Positions 1 through 11,075 of a DNA stretch of 42,554 bases are shown piece after piece. This stretch comes from Zarea fungicola (lineage: Eukaryota > Ascomycota > Sordariomycetes > Hypocreales > Cordycipitaceae), in NCBI GenBank assembly GCA_900169235.1, contig FWCC01000376.1, positions 1-42,554 of the forward strand, written 5' to 3'. The notes under the pieces were generated by a model. It was not told where the DNA came from and ran no database searches. It worked only from the letters and a program-made list of their open reading frames with translations. Made by a program: the position numbers and the translations under genes. Each line of letters begins with the position of its first letter. The first letter of the stretch is position 1.

Positions 1-1906
1 CGATAAGCCATCGTTACACATGGCACCCGCAAACCGAATAAAGAAGGAATCGCGCAGACTACTGCCGCTCTGTGACAGAGCTGGCCAGTTGGACAAAGTT
101 CGCTCCCCACTAAGCACCGGTAAGCGTCGATCGCTGTTCTCCTCCTCGCACAAAAATTTTTGAATTCTCTCAAAGCAGCCTAGCATGGAGATTGCTGAAG
201 GGTATAACTTTAAAAGCTCCGAGAGGGGGCCCTGAACCAGCGCAACGACACCCAGCGTCGGGTATATAACTTCCGCGGACATATCTTCGCCGAAGGCAAG
301 AGAGAAGAGCCCCACTGCAATAACAGCTACAGGTGTCATCATGTCCACGATAACTACCGACCCGAGCGAAAGAGATTGAATTTGACGGTATCTCCTGGAT
401 GCAGCTGTCTCAACAACCCGAAGACGCTGAATAAATTCGGCGATCTTTGGGCCAAGCCCGAGTTTTTTGATGGCGGGAAGTTGTGAGAGGGCTCGCGAGG
501 TCTTTGCCACTCTAGTCTCAATATGCTCATTCCAACACTTTTTAGCCGGCTTCAGATATTTTCCCAAGAGGATACCGGCTGAAGTGGATACAAGAAGAGG
601 GAGAAGGAGAACCAAGCAGGACTGTTGAATGAACCGGGACAGGAAGTACATGCCAAGACCTGACTCCAAAACACAAAAGGGGATCTCAACACACTGAGGA
701 AGTCCACTCGCAATGCCTTCAAAGTCTGCGCTCATCAGTGTTATCGCTGCTTGCTTTTTTGCATCGGATAGGTTCAGCTTGTGCGTCTTATCGAAAAGTT
801 GCGACAGTAGCCCCCCGCGGGCTCTTGTAACGAGACGATTCTGCAGGTGGGTAGATACTGCTCGGCACACTGCAGCTCCGCCGAAGCTCAGTACAATCGC
901 GCCCAGAAGACCGCCTCTTTCGTCATTCCAATTATTGGGCTCCTTGACGGCGAGAATAGTAGAGCGCATAACAAAAGGCTGTGCAAAAATAAAACCGGTA
1001 ACACAGAGTCGAGGGATAAGAATGACAAAAATAGCACCCTTCCAGGCCATACAACACGCGATAAGCAAAGAGTGCTTTGCCCCCCGTTTGGTAGTCGGCC
1101 AGCAATCCGATAGCTTGGACAGCAGATCCCTGGATGAAAACTCGATGTCGAGGCTGTCCAAATCGTGCATGGCAAGTATGCCACGGAAACCGGTGCGCAT
1201 CATGGGATGTAGGAAGAGGAAGAATGTTCGGGTAAAAAAACCACTGGTTGCCTCGCCGGCGGCGACACGGCGCATTCCGGAGTCAATCAGTAGATTTTTC
1301 TTTGGTATCTCCTCCAGGATCAGGAGTAGAAGTCGGGCGATTGCGGTCGCCGCTGCCGTGCTTCCCGAGGAAACCAAGTTGCGTTTAAAAAATGAGCGGC
1401 TTTTGGTTCCATCAATGAGAATTCCGACGGCAAGGTATAGGCCAAGGAGGGCGGAAGTTCTGAGTGCATGTCGGTGTTCAGTATAGACGACAGCACCAAT
1501 AGCCAAGGCCGCGAGGAGGTCTATTGATGCAGCCGGGTATGTCGTATCGGTTCGATATGGTGACCAACATCGTAGCAGCACATTGGCAAGCTCCAAAAAA
1601 ATGAGAAGAGCAGCTCCACCCTGAGAACAGGTATTGTTAGCCCTATTTGTGAGCAAGGCAACCAGAAGAGACAATAGCAAAAGTGCAACAAAGATAAAAT
1701 AAACGAGAACATACCAGTTTGAGCCACAGGAGTCCGCTACGGCGAATGCAAACTGGTCTTTGACGGTAATACAGGATCAGAGCAGATGCGAAGAGAATAA
1801 ATGAGCCAGACGGAAGAATCTGTAGGATGGTCTCCTCAAATGTCAGGCTGAAGTCGAAGAATGGGAATGACTCGGGCCAGAACGACCCATCCGTTGCGTA
1901 AAACAT
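1..1906 (-). CDS. ABC transporter, ABCC (MRP-like) type, 5' part, truncated by the window edge
   Basis: Exon 1 is 1906-1715, 64 codons starting MFYATDGSFW. A phase-0 intron follows at 1714-1621, with donor GTATGT, branch GCTAAC and acceptor CAG. Exon 2 then stays open to base 1, about 540 codons. The N-terminus fits the short TMD0 of fungal ABCC full transporters, with several hydrophobic helices in the first ~150 residues. It continues into transmembrane domain 1, recognisable by family-like stretches such as QPFVMRSTI, ARGGLLSQLF and LNLSDAKK and by the linker CFERIQKFL that usually precedes NBD1. The first nucleotide-binding domain and everything after it lie outside the window. Family members export conjugates, drugs or metabolites across the plasma or vacuolar membrane; the substrate here cannot be told. 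The long plus-strand reading frames over this stretch are shadows. Confidence 0.9.
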
Positions 1907-4611
1907 TGTCGCACAGTGTACCGATTCAATTGTGTCGTCGTCTCGTTGTCTTGGTTTTTGGAACGCAACAGCAGCTTAAAAGAAAATCGGACGGCGTAAC
2001 TAATCGAGTTGCGGGAACGGAATGGGGCAGAGCTCCCCAGGTGAGATGCAGGTAGCGGATAGCGGCCCGCTAGTCTCCGTCAAGCCATCATGAGCACTAG
2101 CCACCTTTGCATCGGATGTACCCAAGGGAACTCGGCCAATGGCTGGCAGGGGCTAAGAGGTAGAAAGGACAACTGCTAATAAATTACTACCAAGGGTGTA
2201 AGCCCCGCGTCCATGTCCCTCTTGCAGATGAGCGGCCGCCGCCGCACCGTTGCCCGCACTGTTGCCAAAAGGTGGCCGCGAGCTTGCGAAAGCGTACTTC
2301 ATCTCTACTAGACAGGTACGGCATGTTATACAGTGACAGGGACGTTTCTGTGCGATGCTAGAATTCTGTGTAGTTCCGACTACATGCATCTTTCGTGCAC
2401 TGGAGGGAGCGAACACTTGTGGATACATCGGTTGCGGCCGTTTCATCATTCCGTCCATTCATCATCATAAATAGGAGAGAATCACACATAAGCCCCTGTC
2501 AATGTGCCAGGCCACCTAAGATTTCCTCCGGATTTGCGTTCATAAATTCCGCATAGGCGACTTTCCCCCCTGGACGTCCCCCCTGGCCTGCGGTAATTTC
2601 GATGGCTACTCTGTATTAGTCTCTGGTGTCGCGGCGGAGAAAGTCACGGTTTGCAGGGCACGGCGTAACGTACAGTCTTTCACTAAACCAGAGGCGGCTA
2701 GAGCGGTAATGGCGAAAAGCCAAAACATTGAACACGGCTGCACCATCGTGGTATGATGCAAGCACGGCTAATAGAGGATGGTGATATTGTTTTCTGTAGA
2801 AGACACCTGCTGCATCTGCCGCAACAATGCAATTCTTTACAGTTGCAACATTTGCTTGGTGACAAGGACCATAAATAGGCTTGGCGAACATTTTTGCAAG
2901 TACTAACCGTAGTTGGCGGTATGGCGCGCTGGTGCCCCATCACAAACCCTGCCTGATGAACCATTAAACGAGCATGGAGGGTCGTGGCACCATGCTAATT
3001 CGTCGAACTTGATGCCCAAGGAGTTCAAGAAAGCGCCATCTCAGTTCAGTCGCCAAACTACGAAGGAATCCAGCCGGAGAAGCCCGGCCGTTATGGGCCA
3101 AGACCGTCTCGGCGGTCTATCTACAAAAGTGCTGAAAGATGGAGCACCACTGTGTCCACACGACCACGCAGTTTTGGGACAAACAGCCCGCAGCATGCAG
3201 GATCAGGCTGTGCTACCCAGTAGTAGACGGATAATTATAGCACATTGGTGTCTGTCCGTTTAAGACGAGAAGAAAGAGGAAATGAGGCGAGGTCTCTTGT
3301 CTCCTCCTAATGCTTTGGCCCATTTTTCGCGCAGTGTAACAGGGTAGCGGCCTGCAAGACAAGGATTCTGCTACACCCGTCAATGTCGTTCGGGGGTGAT
3401 TCGGCGTCATTCTTCTACCCCGGCGCGCGCTGGCTTGCGTGATTTTATTTAGCAGCTTTAATCGGGACCAGTTTTCAGAAACTAGACTGATTGTGGATTC
3501 CAGTGAGGTCTAATCATCAGATCTGTGTGTGGACTGATTTTTGGCCTTACTAAAGATGTCTTCACCTGCACCATGTTTATTGATTGAAGTCCACTGTATA
3601 GTATAGGTAGTCCCCTAAGCGGCAATCGAGGGGGCATGTTTGAAGGATAAAAGGCCTGGAAAAACCTCCAAAGGTTAGATGCGGCCTGGTTCTCCCAATG
3701 TCCGCCCGCGATCGTAACGCTGGGCGGGTCTTCGGGCTCCTCAGCTGTAAGGATTAAGGGACGAAGCAACAGTGGGCCGCAAGCCCGAGACCAAGCTTTG
3801 ATTTTGCGCATTTTTTCCCATTCACCGAGGTCCAGAGAGAGTCAGGTTTAGGCTCAATGGCCAATCTTGTACGCCACGATCCTTCGACTCCATATTATTT
3901 CACAACTTTTGACAGTCACGCCACGCCCGATCCGAGCGACTAGTTAGCTATCATGTGATGTTCAAGCTGGCAGTTCTGGCAGTCAAGGCCAGGTCCAAAG
4001 AACCGCCAATCAATGCATGCTTCTATTGTTATGTTTACTGGTTACAGATCCTGGTATGCAGAAACCACCCATGCTAGTTTTCGCTTTTTCCTTGGACTTG
4101 GCTCGTGCATCGGTCGTTTTTTGCGCAAACTCTCCACGCATTGCATTGTGCTATCCTATCGCGTAGTTAAAGGCTGTCTGCCACGTCAGTATAGTGGGAA
4201 GGCAGCACTGACTGGGTGAAATGCAGAGCGGTATATTGGTGAGAAGAAGATGTTCTGTCAACGTCGCTCTTACAGTGCAATCAATGTAGCAGAGACTAAT
4301 TATCAGGCTGAAAGGGTCGCTTGGCGGGACAGGGCAGCCTGTGCCTGGGTACCCGCCCCTGCATACCTGTAGGTACTACCACAAACAGTGGCCTCATTCC
4401 CGTTCAAGAAGCTGGTCAACAGATGGAACAAACGCAGGCCAGAAATTTTGACCAAAACACGCGAAAAGCGAGCTGTCAAGCGTCCATTGCGAAACAGCTG
4501 TCTCACTTTTGTATTGTAAACAGTATACTGAGAGAAAGGTTCTTTACGTGCCTATATCTGCTGCATGCAACATGTCAGACTGGGTACTCAATGCCCTTTT
4601 GTCATTTGACA
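1907..4611. other. Intergenic, 2.7 kb, no supported gene
   Basis: Only short unrelated reading frames occur. A minus-strand frame at 3482-3811 (109 codons) shows no motif I recognise, and neither does a plus-strand frame at 2913-3263. I see no repeat, RNA gene or transposon terminus. The left part must hold the promoter of the ABC transporter gene, the right part that of the DUF4246 gene. Confidence 0.5.
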
Positions 4612-7094
4612 ATGGAAGGCGTGTGTATCACCCAATTTAACCGATGCCTGCGCTCATCAACAACTGACAATCACGTTGCAGTGTATCGACGACAGCTTCA
4701 CGACGGATACCTCGAACCTCTGGACTATACGGTCACACCTGAGCTCGAGAATGTAGGCGGACCTTACCATGTCCCGGGAATGACGCTCCCCATCAACTTT
4801 GAGCGCCCTACCTACGTCCAATTTTCTCATGGATTTGGCCTTTGGAGACAAAATCCCTTAAGCGAGGCCGAGATTGCTGTGCTTGGATTCATCAACGAGG
4901 TGACGGACAAAACGAATTGGTTCATCGACATTGAGGATTTTAAAGTTTGGCAGATATGGAGGGCAGAAGCCGTTACGAAGCATTTTGACAAATTTTCTAG
5001 AAGCAGCGCTATACTCTGGGAGTGGTGTTTGTTTGAGATTCAGAGAAAGGCTGAGCTTCAGAAGCCCCTCGCTAAGCCAGACTCTGTTTCCATTCTAGAC
5101 TCTGTTTCCATTCTAGACTCCGCATCGCATGTGCGCAAGCATGATAGACTACTGGGTACGGGAATGTTGGACATTATCAGGGAGGAAGCCAGTGTCATTA
5201 TCGTCTCGCCTCGGACGTACCCATACATTTTCCGCCATACACCTGTGCGCATTGATGGTGTTGAAGTTACTTTGGATAAGATGGTTAACTGCATTGGGAC
5301 AGGATCCTGGGTTTCCCGGGGTCATTGGGAGAACGAAGGATGTCATGGGCCAAAACCGTTCTACTCCAACAAATGGCAGTGGCTGGCAACTAATGTTACC
5401 TTTACAGGGAGTGAAGATGAAAACACTGTCAAAATTGTTTCTCCGATCAACAATTTGGATCCAGCGGAACACAAATCCTTCTATGCTGCGATAGAATTTA
5501 TTATTTCTGACTCTATTCAGGATTGGAATCGGGTATTGCTTTACAAAACGCTTGCGAGAGGCGTCTCGAGAATACAGCCCCAGCGTAACCGATGCTCCTC
5601 CTGCTCCGAAAGGGCAACAACCACCTGCGAATGTGTCTTTACGTTTCGCTCATCCTCAGCATGGCGGACGACAGGCTAAAAGACGCGGAGCCTGAAGTCA
5701 GGAGCAAGCCTGGATGGAACCCTGTCACCGCCATCGACGGCGGCTATGCCAACTCAAAAAAAATGTACGATAATGTTTCACTGCGCAAGGGCTTCAAAGA
5801 CCGAGGGCTACAGGTGTACGTCGAGATTCTTACGATTAATGTTGGATCCAAGGACCAGTAAGCTCTTGCCAGTGTGGCGTTGAAACATAACCTAGCTAAT
5901 GAGCCCAAAAGATCCTTTGAATGGAATCTCAACGGCAATCGAAACGAGAGAATAGTGGCCACAACACTGCTATGTGTGCATCGCGAGAATATCCATCCAG
6001 ACTCCGGTGGCATCTCTTTCCGCACCGAAACAACACCCAATACAGGGCAGGATCCTGAGAGCAACGCACAACGCAACCGGTCCGTACCCGATGGCGCTGG
6101 GAACCATTCGAACCATGAAGACACCGGGACTGCAGATTTGATTGCACCGTCTTTTCAACAGCTTGGGACAGTGAAGCTACCGCAAGGTCGCTCCGTTTTC
6201 TTCCCCAACGCACTGCAGCATAGATTTGAAGAACCTATGTTGAGTGATAAGTCCCGCCCTGGACACATTCAGCTTTTACAGATTCACCTTGTTGATCCGC
6301 ACTACATCGTCAACTCCACGCGCCATGTTCCTCCACAAAGCACAGAATGGTGGGAGAAAGCGTGCTTCGACCACTTGCAGCGAAAGTGGGAGCTTCCCCA
6401 TGAGGTCACTCGACTTATCGTCGACCGCGTTATTGGTCCCAACACCATTTTCCTTAGCGATGAGCAAGCTAAACGACGCAACATCCGTCATCCCGCCCGC
6501 CGCCGCGATAATAAGCTATATAGGGAACCACCAATCCCGTTATCAGTCGCACGGCGACTTAGCAACAAGATGATCTCAAAGCATAGCAGGGTGATGGATG
6601 CGGTAAACGGACCCCGGAAACAGCTGAGGAACGGTTCTGAGCCTTCCTGTATTGACGAAAGAGGCCAATTTATGAGACCAATACCGCCGGAGCTGTTGAC
6701 CACAGCGGAGTCGAGGGAAGGTCTCACTCATGCCGGCGAGACCAGCAGCTGGAGTCAGATTAATGTAGGAGATGAGACCTTTGAGGGAGATTCCGAAGCA
6801 GAAACTGAGAGCGAATATGGGCAGAGAGAGGAGCCAGACAGTGAAGACGACGACAGCGAAGATGACGACAGTGAACTTGATAAGAGCGACCTCATGGATT
6901 TTGAGAATGAAGGCGAACTAGCCGGGGGTGGTAATGTTGCGGTACCGAGCGAAGACAACGACGGGACTGACGCCGAGACGGAATCTACCAGAGTTGGATC
7001 AGAAGTGGAAGAGGGAGAATTTCATGACGCTGTGTTTTATTATTTTGATGGGGAACTTGAGGCACTGGAACAACAGGACGCACAAACAGCATAG
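4612..7094 (+). CDS. DUF4246 family protein with acidic C-terminal tail (three exons)
   Basis: My model is exon 1 4612-5584, intron 5585-5682 (98 bp, GTAACC...AAAAG, weak branch site), exon 2 5683-5857, intron 5858-5911 (54 bp, GTAAGC, branch CTAAT, AAAAG), exon 3 5912-7094, giving 776 aa. The frame also stays open upstream to 4321, so the start is unsure. DUF4246 landmarks appear in order: LTDKPNW-like VTDKTNW, INNLDPAEH for the usual INNLHPxxH, DWNRVL, GLQVYVEI, NERIVATTL, FPNALQHR, RPGHIQLLQIHLVDP and HVPPQ. The second intron removes an in-frame TAA at 5859. The usual W-H-x-E-G motif is W-N-L-N-G here. An 18-bp tandem repeat (DSVSIL twice) lies near 5087-5122. The last ~130 residues are an acidic Ser/Asp/Glu tail outside the family core. 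The family's function is not established. Confidence 0.75.
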
Positions 7095-7926
7095 ACAGGC
7101 ATGCAGCAAGAAGGTCGGGAGGAGCCGCACAGCGCCACTTTGTAGACAAACTAAATGTAGCTACCAGAACAGCGAGACTGGACATGCCAGTAGCCTATTT
7201 CGAAGGTTCTAACCATGATCGATTGTATGTTGTTGCTGGAACCGTGATTTCATCGGCTGAAATGCTTAGCTCACGTTTGCATACTAGCTTCATCGCCGAG
7301 TCCTGGGGAAAAACGACCGACAAAAGCCGGAGCAGTCGTGTTGCTTTCACTTGTCATATGAATTCCTTCTATTAATGAACTAGATTGTAGAAATGGAAAC
7401 ATTGAATGCTGGAATCGAACTGGTGGTAGGCGTTGGCAGAGACAACTTCTTAGAAAACCGTCTTTGCATGAACCATCAGCCGAAATCTCTCCAGAAAAAC
7501 AGACGGCTCCATAGATTGCATAATCGTCGATGCCGTGGGCCTGCATAATTCTGGAATATTTCTCGCGCCGTGAATAGGCAGACCCCGGCGCGTTATGCTA
7601 ACGTAACCCCCTGTCTTTGCAACATCCAATCTCACTGTATTGCGGAACCTAGTTACTGGACTAGTTACTGGACTAGTTACTGGGCTAATAGGGTATTGTG
7701 TCCGTACTCTTTGCTATCTGTGCCTGGGATCTCACGTTGGGCATAGTTTCGACTTGAGCTGTCGCTCACAGGAAAGTGTCAAAACCGGAGGAACCAGGCC
7801 CGAGCCCACCACCTTGCCCAACGCCAAAACCGGCCCATGCCCGGAAGAGTAATGGAAGCGTCTTTTGTCTATTAATTTCGGCTGGCGCAATAAACTAGTC
7901 CCACGGAACAAGGAATGAGCGCGTAA
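7095..7926. other. Intergenic with a 12-bp triplicate repeat
   Basis: No convincing gene. A short plus-strand frame (7640-7852) begins inside the tandem repeat and reads VTGLVTGLVTGL, so it is probably repeat-derived, although it could be an upstream exon of the next gene. Confidence 0.4.
7649..7684. repeat. Tandem repeat, 12 bp x 3
   Basis: The unit CTAGTTACTGGA occurs three times head to tail. The third copy differs only at its last base (G), and a partial CTA follows. Confidence 0.85.
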
Positions 7927-8514
7927 AACTTATTCTTGCTCGCACAAACAAAGGGCCAAAGTTCCAGTGTCAAAGCAGTCACTACTCCAATCATCAAAAG
8001 CTACTTGTCAAATAAGTCCCGAGGCAGCCCAAAGAAACCCCAATCCAAGTCGAGTGTCACCAAAGACGTCATGTCTCAGTCCAGTGAGGAATCAAGCGAG
8101 GAGCTTATGTCACAGTCCAGCGAGGAGTCCAGCGAGGAGCTCATGTCTCAGTCCAGCGAGGAATCAATCAAATCAACCGAGGAGGTCATGTCCATGTGGA
8201 AGGAGCAGTATCCCAAGAGAATCAAGTGCATCGATTGCATTCTGGCGTTGTTCACAAAGCCAGGAGAAGAGCCATGTTGCGATTGTGTTGAGTTAGGGAC
8301 AGGTGCAACTACGCGATTTCTCAGCGGCGAGGGGTGTGAGGACCTATACAAGGAGGTGCGAGAACTGGAGGACTTGCAGGCAAATATAGCAACCAAAAGT
8401 AAAACATCTACCAATATTCTGACTGCCGATAACGAGGTGCGAGACGTTCTTAACTCTCAACAGGTTAGTCTACCTCCCTCAGTCCCGCAGAAGTTCAGAA
8501 CGCTACTGACCTAA
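7927..8514 (+). CDS. Hypothetical protein with 12-residue Ser/Glu repeats
   Basis: The frame is open from 7927 after a stop at 7924. Its first ATG is at 8071, so either translation starts there (147 aa) or an upstream exon splices in. The N-terminal part is basic and Ser-rich. Next comes a 36-bp repeat encoding MSQSSEESSEEL, two full copies and one partial (8071-8166). The C-terminal half holds four cysteines in CIDC...CCDC (roughly codons 50-75 from the ATG) and then a charged, probably helical segment (EVRELEDLQ). The cysteine spacing could suit a small metal site, but I do not recognise a family. Codon-level conservation of the repeat suggests real coding, or at least past coding. Confidence 0.45.
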   Translation, partial: NLFLLAQTKGQSSSVKAVTTPIIKSYLSNKSRGSPKKPQSKSSVTKDVMSQSSEESSEELMSQSSEESSEELMSQSSEESIKSTEEVMSMWKEQYPKRIKCIDCILALFTKPGEEPCCDCVELGTGATTRFLSGEGCEDLYKEVRELEDLQANIATKSKTSTNILTADNEVRDVLNSQQVSLPPSVPQKFRTLLT

Positions 8515-8760
8515 ATGCAGCAATGTAAGCTACTGATAATAGGTTACCTAGAAGCCTTGCAACCAGGGGAGTTCAAGCAGATTGCAACTACGCATAAACG
8601 AGAAGATGGGTCAGTAGATGTATGTCAACAACTTCTTGGGACTAAATATACGTGTTTCTCTAAGGCGTCCAGATAGCGGCCTGAACTAGTATTGTTCTAA
8701 TGAGCTTCAGGAGGGGGGTTATGGGCTATATCTTATTCTAATATATCTATTTTTCGTGGC

Positions 8761-10590
8761 TTAATTCATCCAGCCTTTTATGTCATGTGTTATTACCGTT
8801 CCATTCAAGAAAACTGTTCCACTCTTGAGGATCTCGGCACGGCCGAGATGGAAGTTGTCTGGAGGGCTGTCGATGACGGTTCCGTTCTCATAGATGATGC
8901 CATTCCATTCGCGCGCCGGCGTGACGCACGATCCTCCTTGTGATTGCGGGAGCAGCGGTGACGGCTGATTGTTGATATCACAGTTCTCACTAATCATGTA
9001 AAGGTTCATGCCAACAGCTAGGGTATACATCTCAGCGCTTAGCTGGTCCCATTTGTGCCGACCATCGACAACTACACCAATATAGTCGATCAGCAAAACC
9101 GTCGGAAATGTTTCCGGGCTCAAGTGATTTACTCCCATCCAATACAAGGCGGGATTTGTTGGCTGGACAGCAATTTCCTCAATACTAAGAGCGGTCGTCG
9201 TAATGAAATCTGTGCTGATAATCCACTGGGCTAGGAAAAAGGAATCCGTCGCAAAGGAACCATTTCGGCTAACCGTCTTCCATTTAGCAGTCTGGTCGTT
9301 GGCAACCTTGGCGGTATCAGCCATGTTCGACCAATTTTCCACCACGTCAAGCATTTTGCTGTCGTAGATGCCATCAGCGGACGAGTTACGGGGTACACCA
9401 TCTTTCTTTACATTGAAAGTGTCCAGCAAAAAGATAACGCAGCCCTTGCCCCCGTTTTGATCCATAAAATAGGAAGCCTTCTGCTTGTTGAACTTGGTAT
9501 TCAGGTCAAGATTGCCACAGCGATTATTGACTGCCCTGAGTCTGTCAAAAAACTTGTTCATTATATCCTCCGTCCAGGGGATTGGCCCACCACCGGGAAG
9601 ACTTCGAATACCAACCAGATAGCGAACACGGACGAAAATAATCTCACCGGGGCTCTCCGCACTAAATTGGTTTATTTCCCCAACGACGTCGTCGAGAGAC
9701 TCGCCGGTATTTCCAACCGCAACCTCAGCATTTTCATCGCTCACGTGAAGCGTCCAGTAATCATATTCTATTGTATTTAGGACATCGTGAATCGTGCCAA
9801 TGCGCAGGTCCAATAACCGAGAACCGACGCGCAGCTGGTCATAGATGGTAATGCCCTGCGTCTGCGTATTCCGGGTGCTGCCGACCGAGTCCAGCTTCCG
9901 GCTTATTCGGCTCATTCCTGCGTCATGTGATCCAGGGAGGAACAGATGCTGCACCTGCCGGTCTTTGATAGTATTATATATCTTTTTCATCCAATTACCG
10001 GGCCCATGCCGCAGGGATGCAATAAAGCCGTACGAATCGCTGCCAGTAACCACCAGTGTCACGGCTGTTTCCTTTCCAGGGTCAGAGTACTCACGCTGGC
10101 CGAGACCCATCCCGCTCAGGTCAAATATGGTCCGCCGCGGGTAATTATCCGAAATATGAGCCGTCTTTCGGACGACAAACTTTTTGCTTGTCCCCTGGAT
10201 AGTATAATACGCTTCCCCGGCGTCATAGGCGGCGTTCTTGCCAATCTTTTTCGTGTATTCAGCAATATTCTGGCGAGAACGGCCCTGGGGGATGTCACCC
10301 CAGTCAAATACATCCATCTGATAGGAGTGGGTAGCATTCCGATCCAGAACAAAGCGGTGTGGCGTCAAGTTGACAATGGTAACGTATTGCTTGGCTGGAA
10401 ATACAATGCTCTCTAATGGAATCTGAATCCATGGTTGGTAGCTACCATTCCGTGGTACCTCAGGGCTATATGTCCTATCTTCTCTTCTACAGGTATTGCG
10501 TCTGGCAGTAATGTCTTGGTACTTGTGAGCCAAAACATACCACGGCAGGTTCATGGCCAGGATTGACATGAACAATGCGAAAAATTGCAT
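8761..10590 (-). CDS. Secreted PI-PLC X-domain-like phosphodiesterase
   Basis: Intronless, 609 aa. An N-terminal hydrophobic signal (residues 1-21, ending VLAHK) points to secretion. An N-terminal beta-rich domain (about 65-190) with YVTIVNLTPHRF and an Asp-Ala-Gly-Glu-Ala segment is typical of secreted fungal PLC-like proteins. The X-like TIM-barrel domain follows. LPGSHDAGMS places the first catalytic-type His at 222, DLRIG holds Arg263, and LHVSD holds a second His at 282. These fit the His/Asp-Arg/His set of bacterial-type, calcium-independent PI-PLC enzymes, which cleave phosphatidylinositol or GPI. There is no Y, C2 or PH domain, so this is not the signalling PLC. The C-terminal part continues the barrel (VLLIDYIGV) and then a ~90-residue tail. 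The plus-strand ORFs at 9457-10416 are shadows. Actual substrate is unproven. Confidence 0.85.
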   Translation of the reverse strand: MQFFALFMSILAMNLPWYVLAHKYQDITARRNTCRREDRTYSPEVPRNGSYQPWIQIPLESIVFPAKQYVTIVNLTPHRFVLDRNATHSYQMDVFDWGDIPQGRSRQNIAEYTKKIGKNAAYDAGEAYYTIQGTSKKFVVRKTAHISDNYPRRTIFDLSGMGLGQREYSDPGKETAVTLVVTGSDSYGFIASLRHGPGNWMKKIYNTIKDRQVQHLFLPGSHDAGMSRISRKLDSVGSTRNTQTQGITIYDQLRVGSRLLDLRIGTIHDVLNTIEYDYWTLHVSDENAEVAVGNTGESLDDVVGEINQFSAESPGEIIFVRVRYLVGIRSLPGGGPIPWTEDIMNKFFDRLRAVNNRCGNLDLNTKFNKQKASYFMDQNGGKGCVIFLLDTFNVKKDGVPRNSSADGIYDSKMLDVVENWSNMADTAKVANDQTAKWKTVSRNGSFATDSFFLAQWIISTDFITTTALSIEEIAVQPTNPALYWMGVNHLSPETFPTVLLIDYIGVVVDGRHKWDQLSAEMYTLAVGMNLYMISENCDINNQPSPLLPQSQGGSCVTPAREWNGIIYENGTVIDSPPDNFHLGRAEILKSGTVFLNGTVITHDIKGWMN

Positions 10591-10696
10591 GATTTTATGC
10601 TACAATTCTATGTCGAATCGGCTACTGGTTATGAGCCGAGCGAACCGTACGAATTAGATACAGTATCAGTAAGCGGGGATATCGAACTGCCTTTTT

Positions 10697-10742
10697 AAGG
10701 CCGTGTGATATCATCCATAAAGGCCGTGTGATATCATCCATA
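10697..10742. repeat. Perfect 23-bp tandem duplication upstream of the PLC-like gene
   Basis: Two identical 23-bp units abut (10697-10719 and 10720-10742). Each contains GGCCGTGTGATATCATCC with the palindrome TGATATCA at its centre. The block lies about 107 bp before the ATG of the minus-strand PLC-like gene, where fungal activator sites often sit. The role as a binding site is inference. Confidence 0.85.
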
Positions 10743-11075
10743 CTGTGAATTAAGCAGATTCTGATGGGGCACACGGAATTGTGGCCCGGATCAGCCAGGA
10801 GTTGGGCCGCGGTTTGAAGCGCAGTGGGATGGAGCAGATCGTTCGAATCAGCAGCCTATTTCACTACGAGAAAAAAACCGGCCTAAGATGCAACCCTAAG
10901 ATACTCCTGTCTCCCAATGTTAATATTGAGATTTCAATAATACATAATATTCGTCATATAAAAAGTATATTTCAGTATTAATCGAACTCTCAACAGGCGC
11001 GTAGACTCAACCTTGACTACCACAATAGTCCCGGCCACAGCGTACCGCAGCCCAGAGATGCGTGCCTGATAAAAA
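10743..11075. other. Intergenic, AT-rich to the right
   Basis: Lies between the 5' side of the PLC-like gene and the 3' end of the next minus-strand gene. An AT-rich run around 10919-10980 may be the 3' end of the latter. No gene seen. Confidence 0.4.

Noticed and set aside
713..1486. 257-codon plus-strand ORF
   Set aside because: It is the antisense shadow of the ABC transporter exon, whose minus-strand frame is continuous and family-like.
9946..10416. 156-codon plus-strand ORF
   Set aside because: Antisense shadow of the PLC-like gene.
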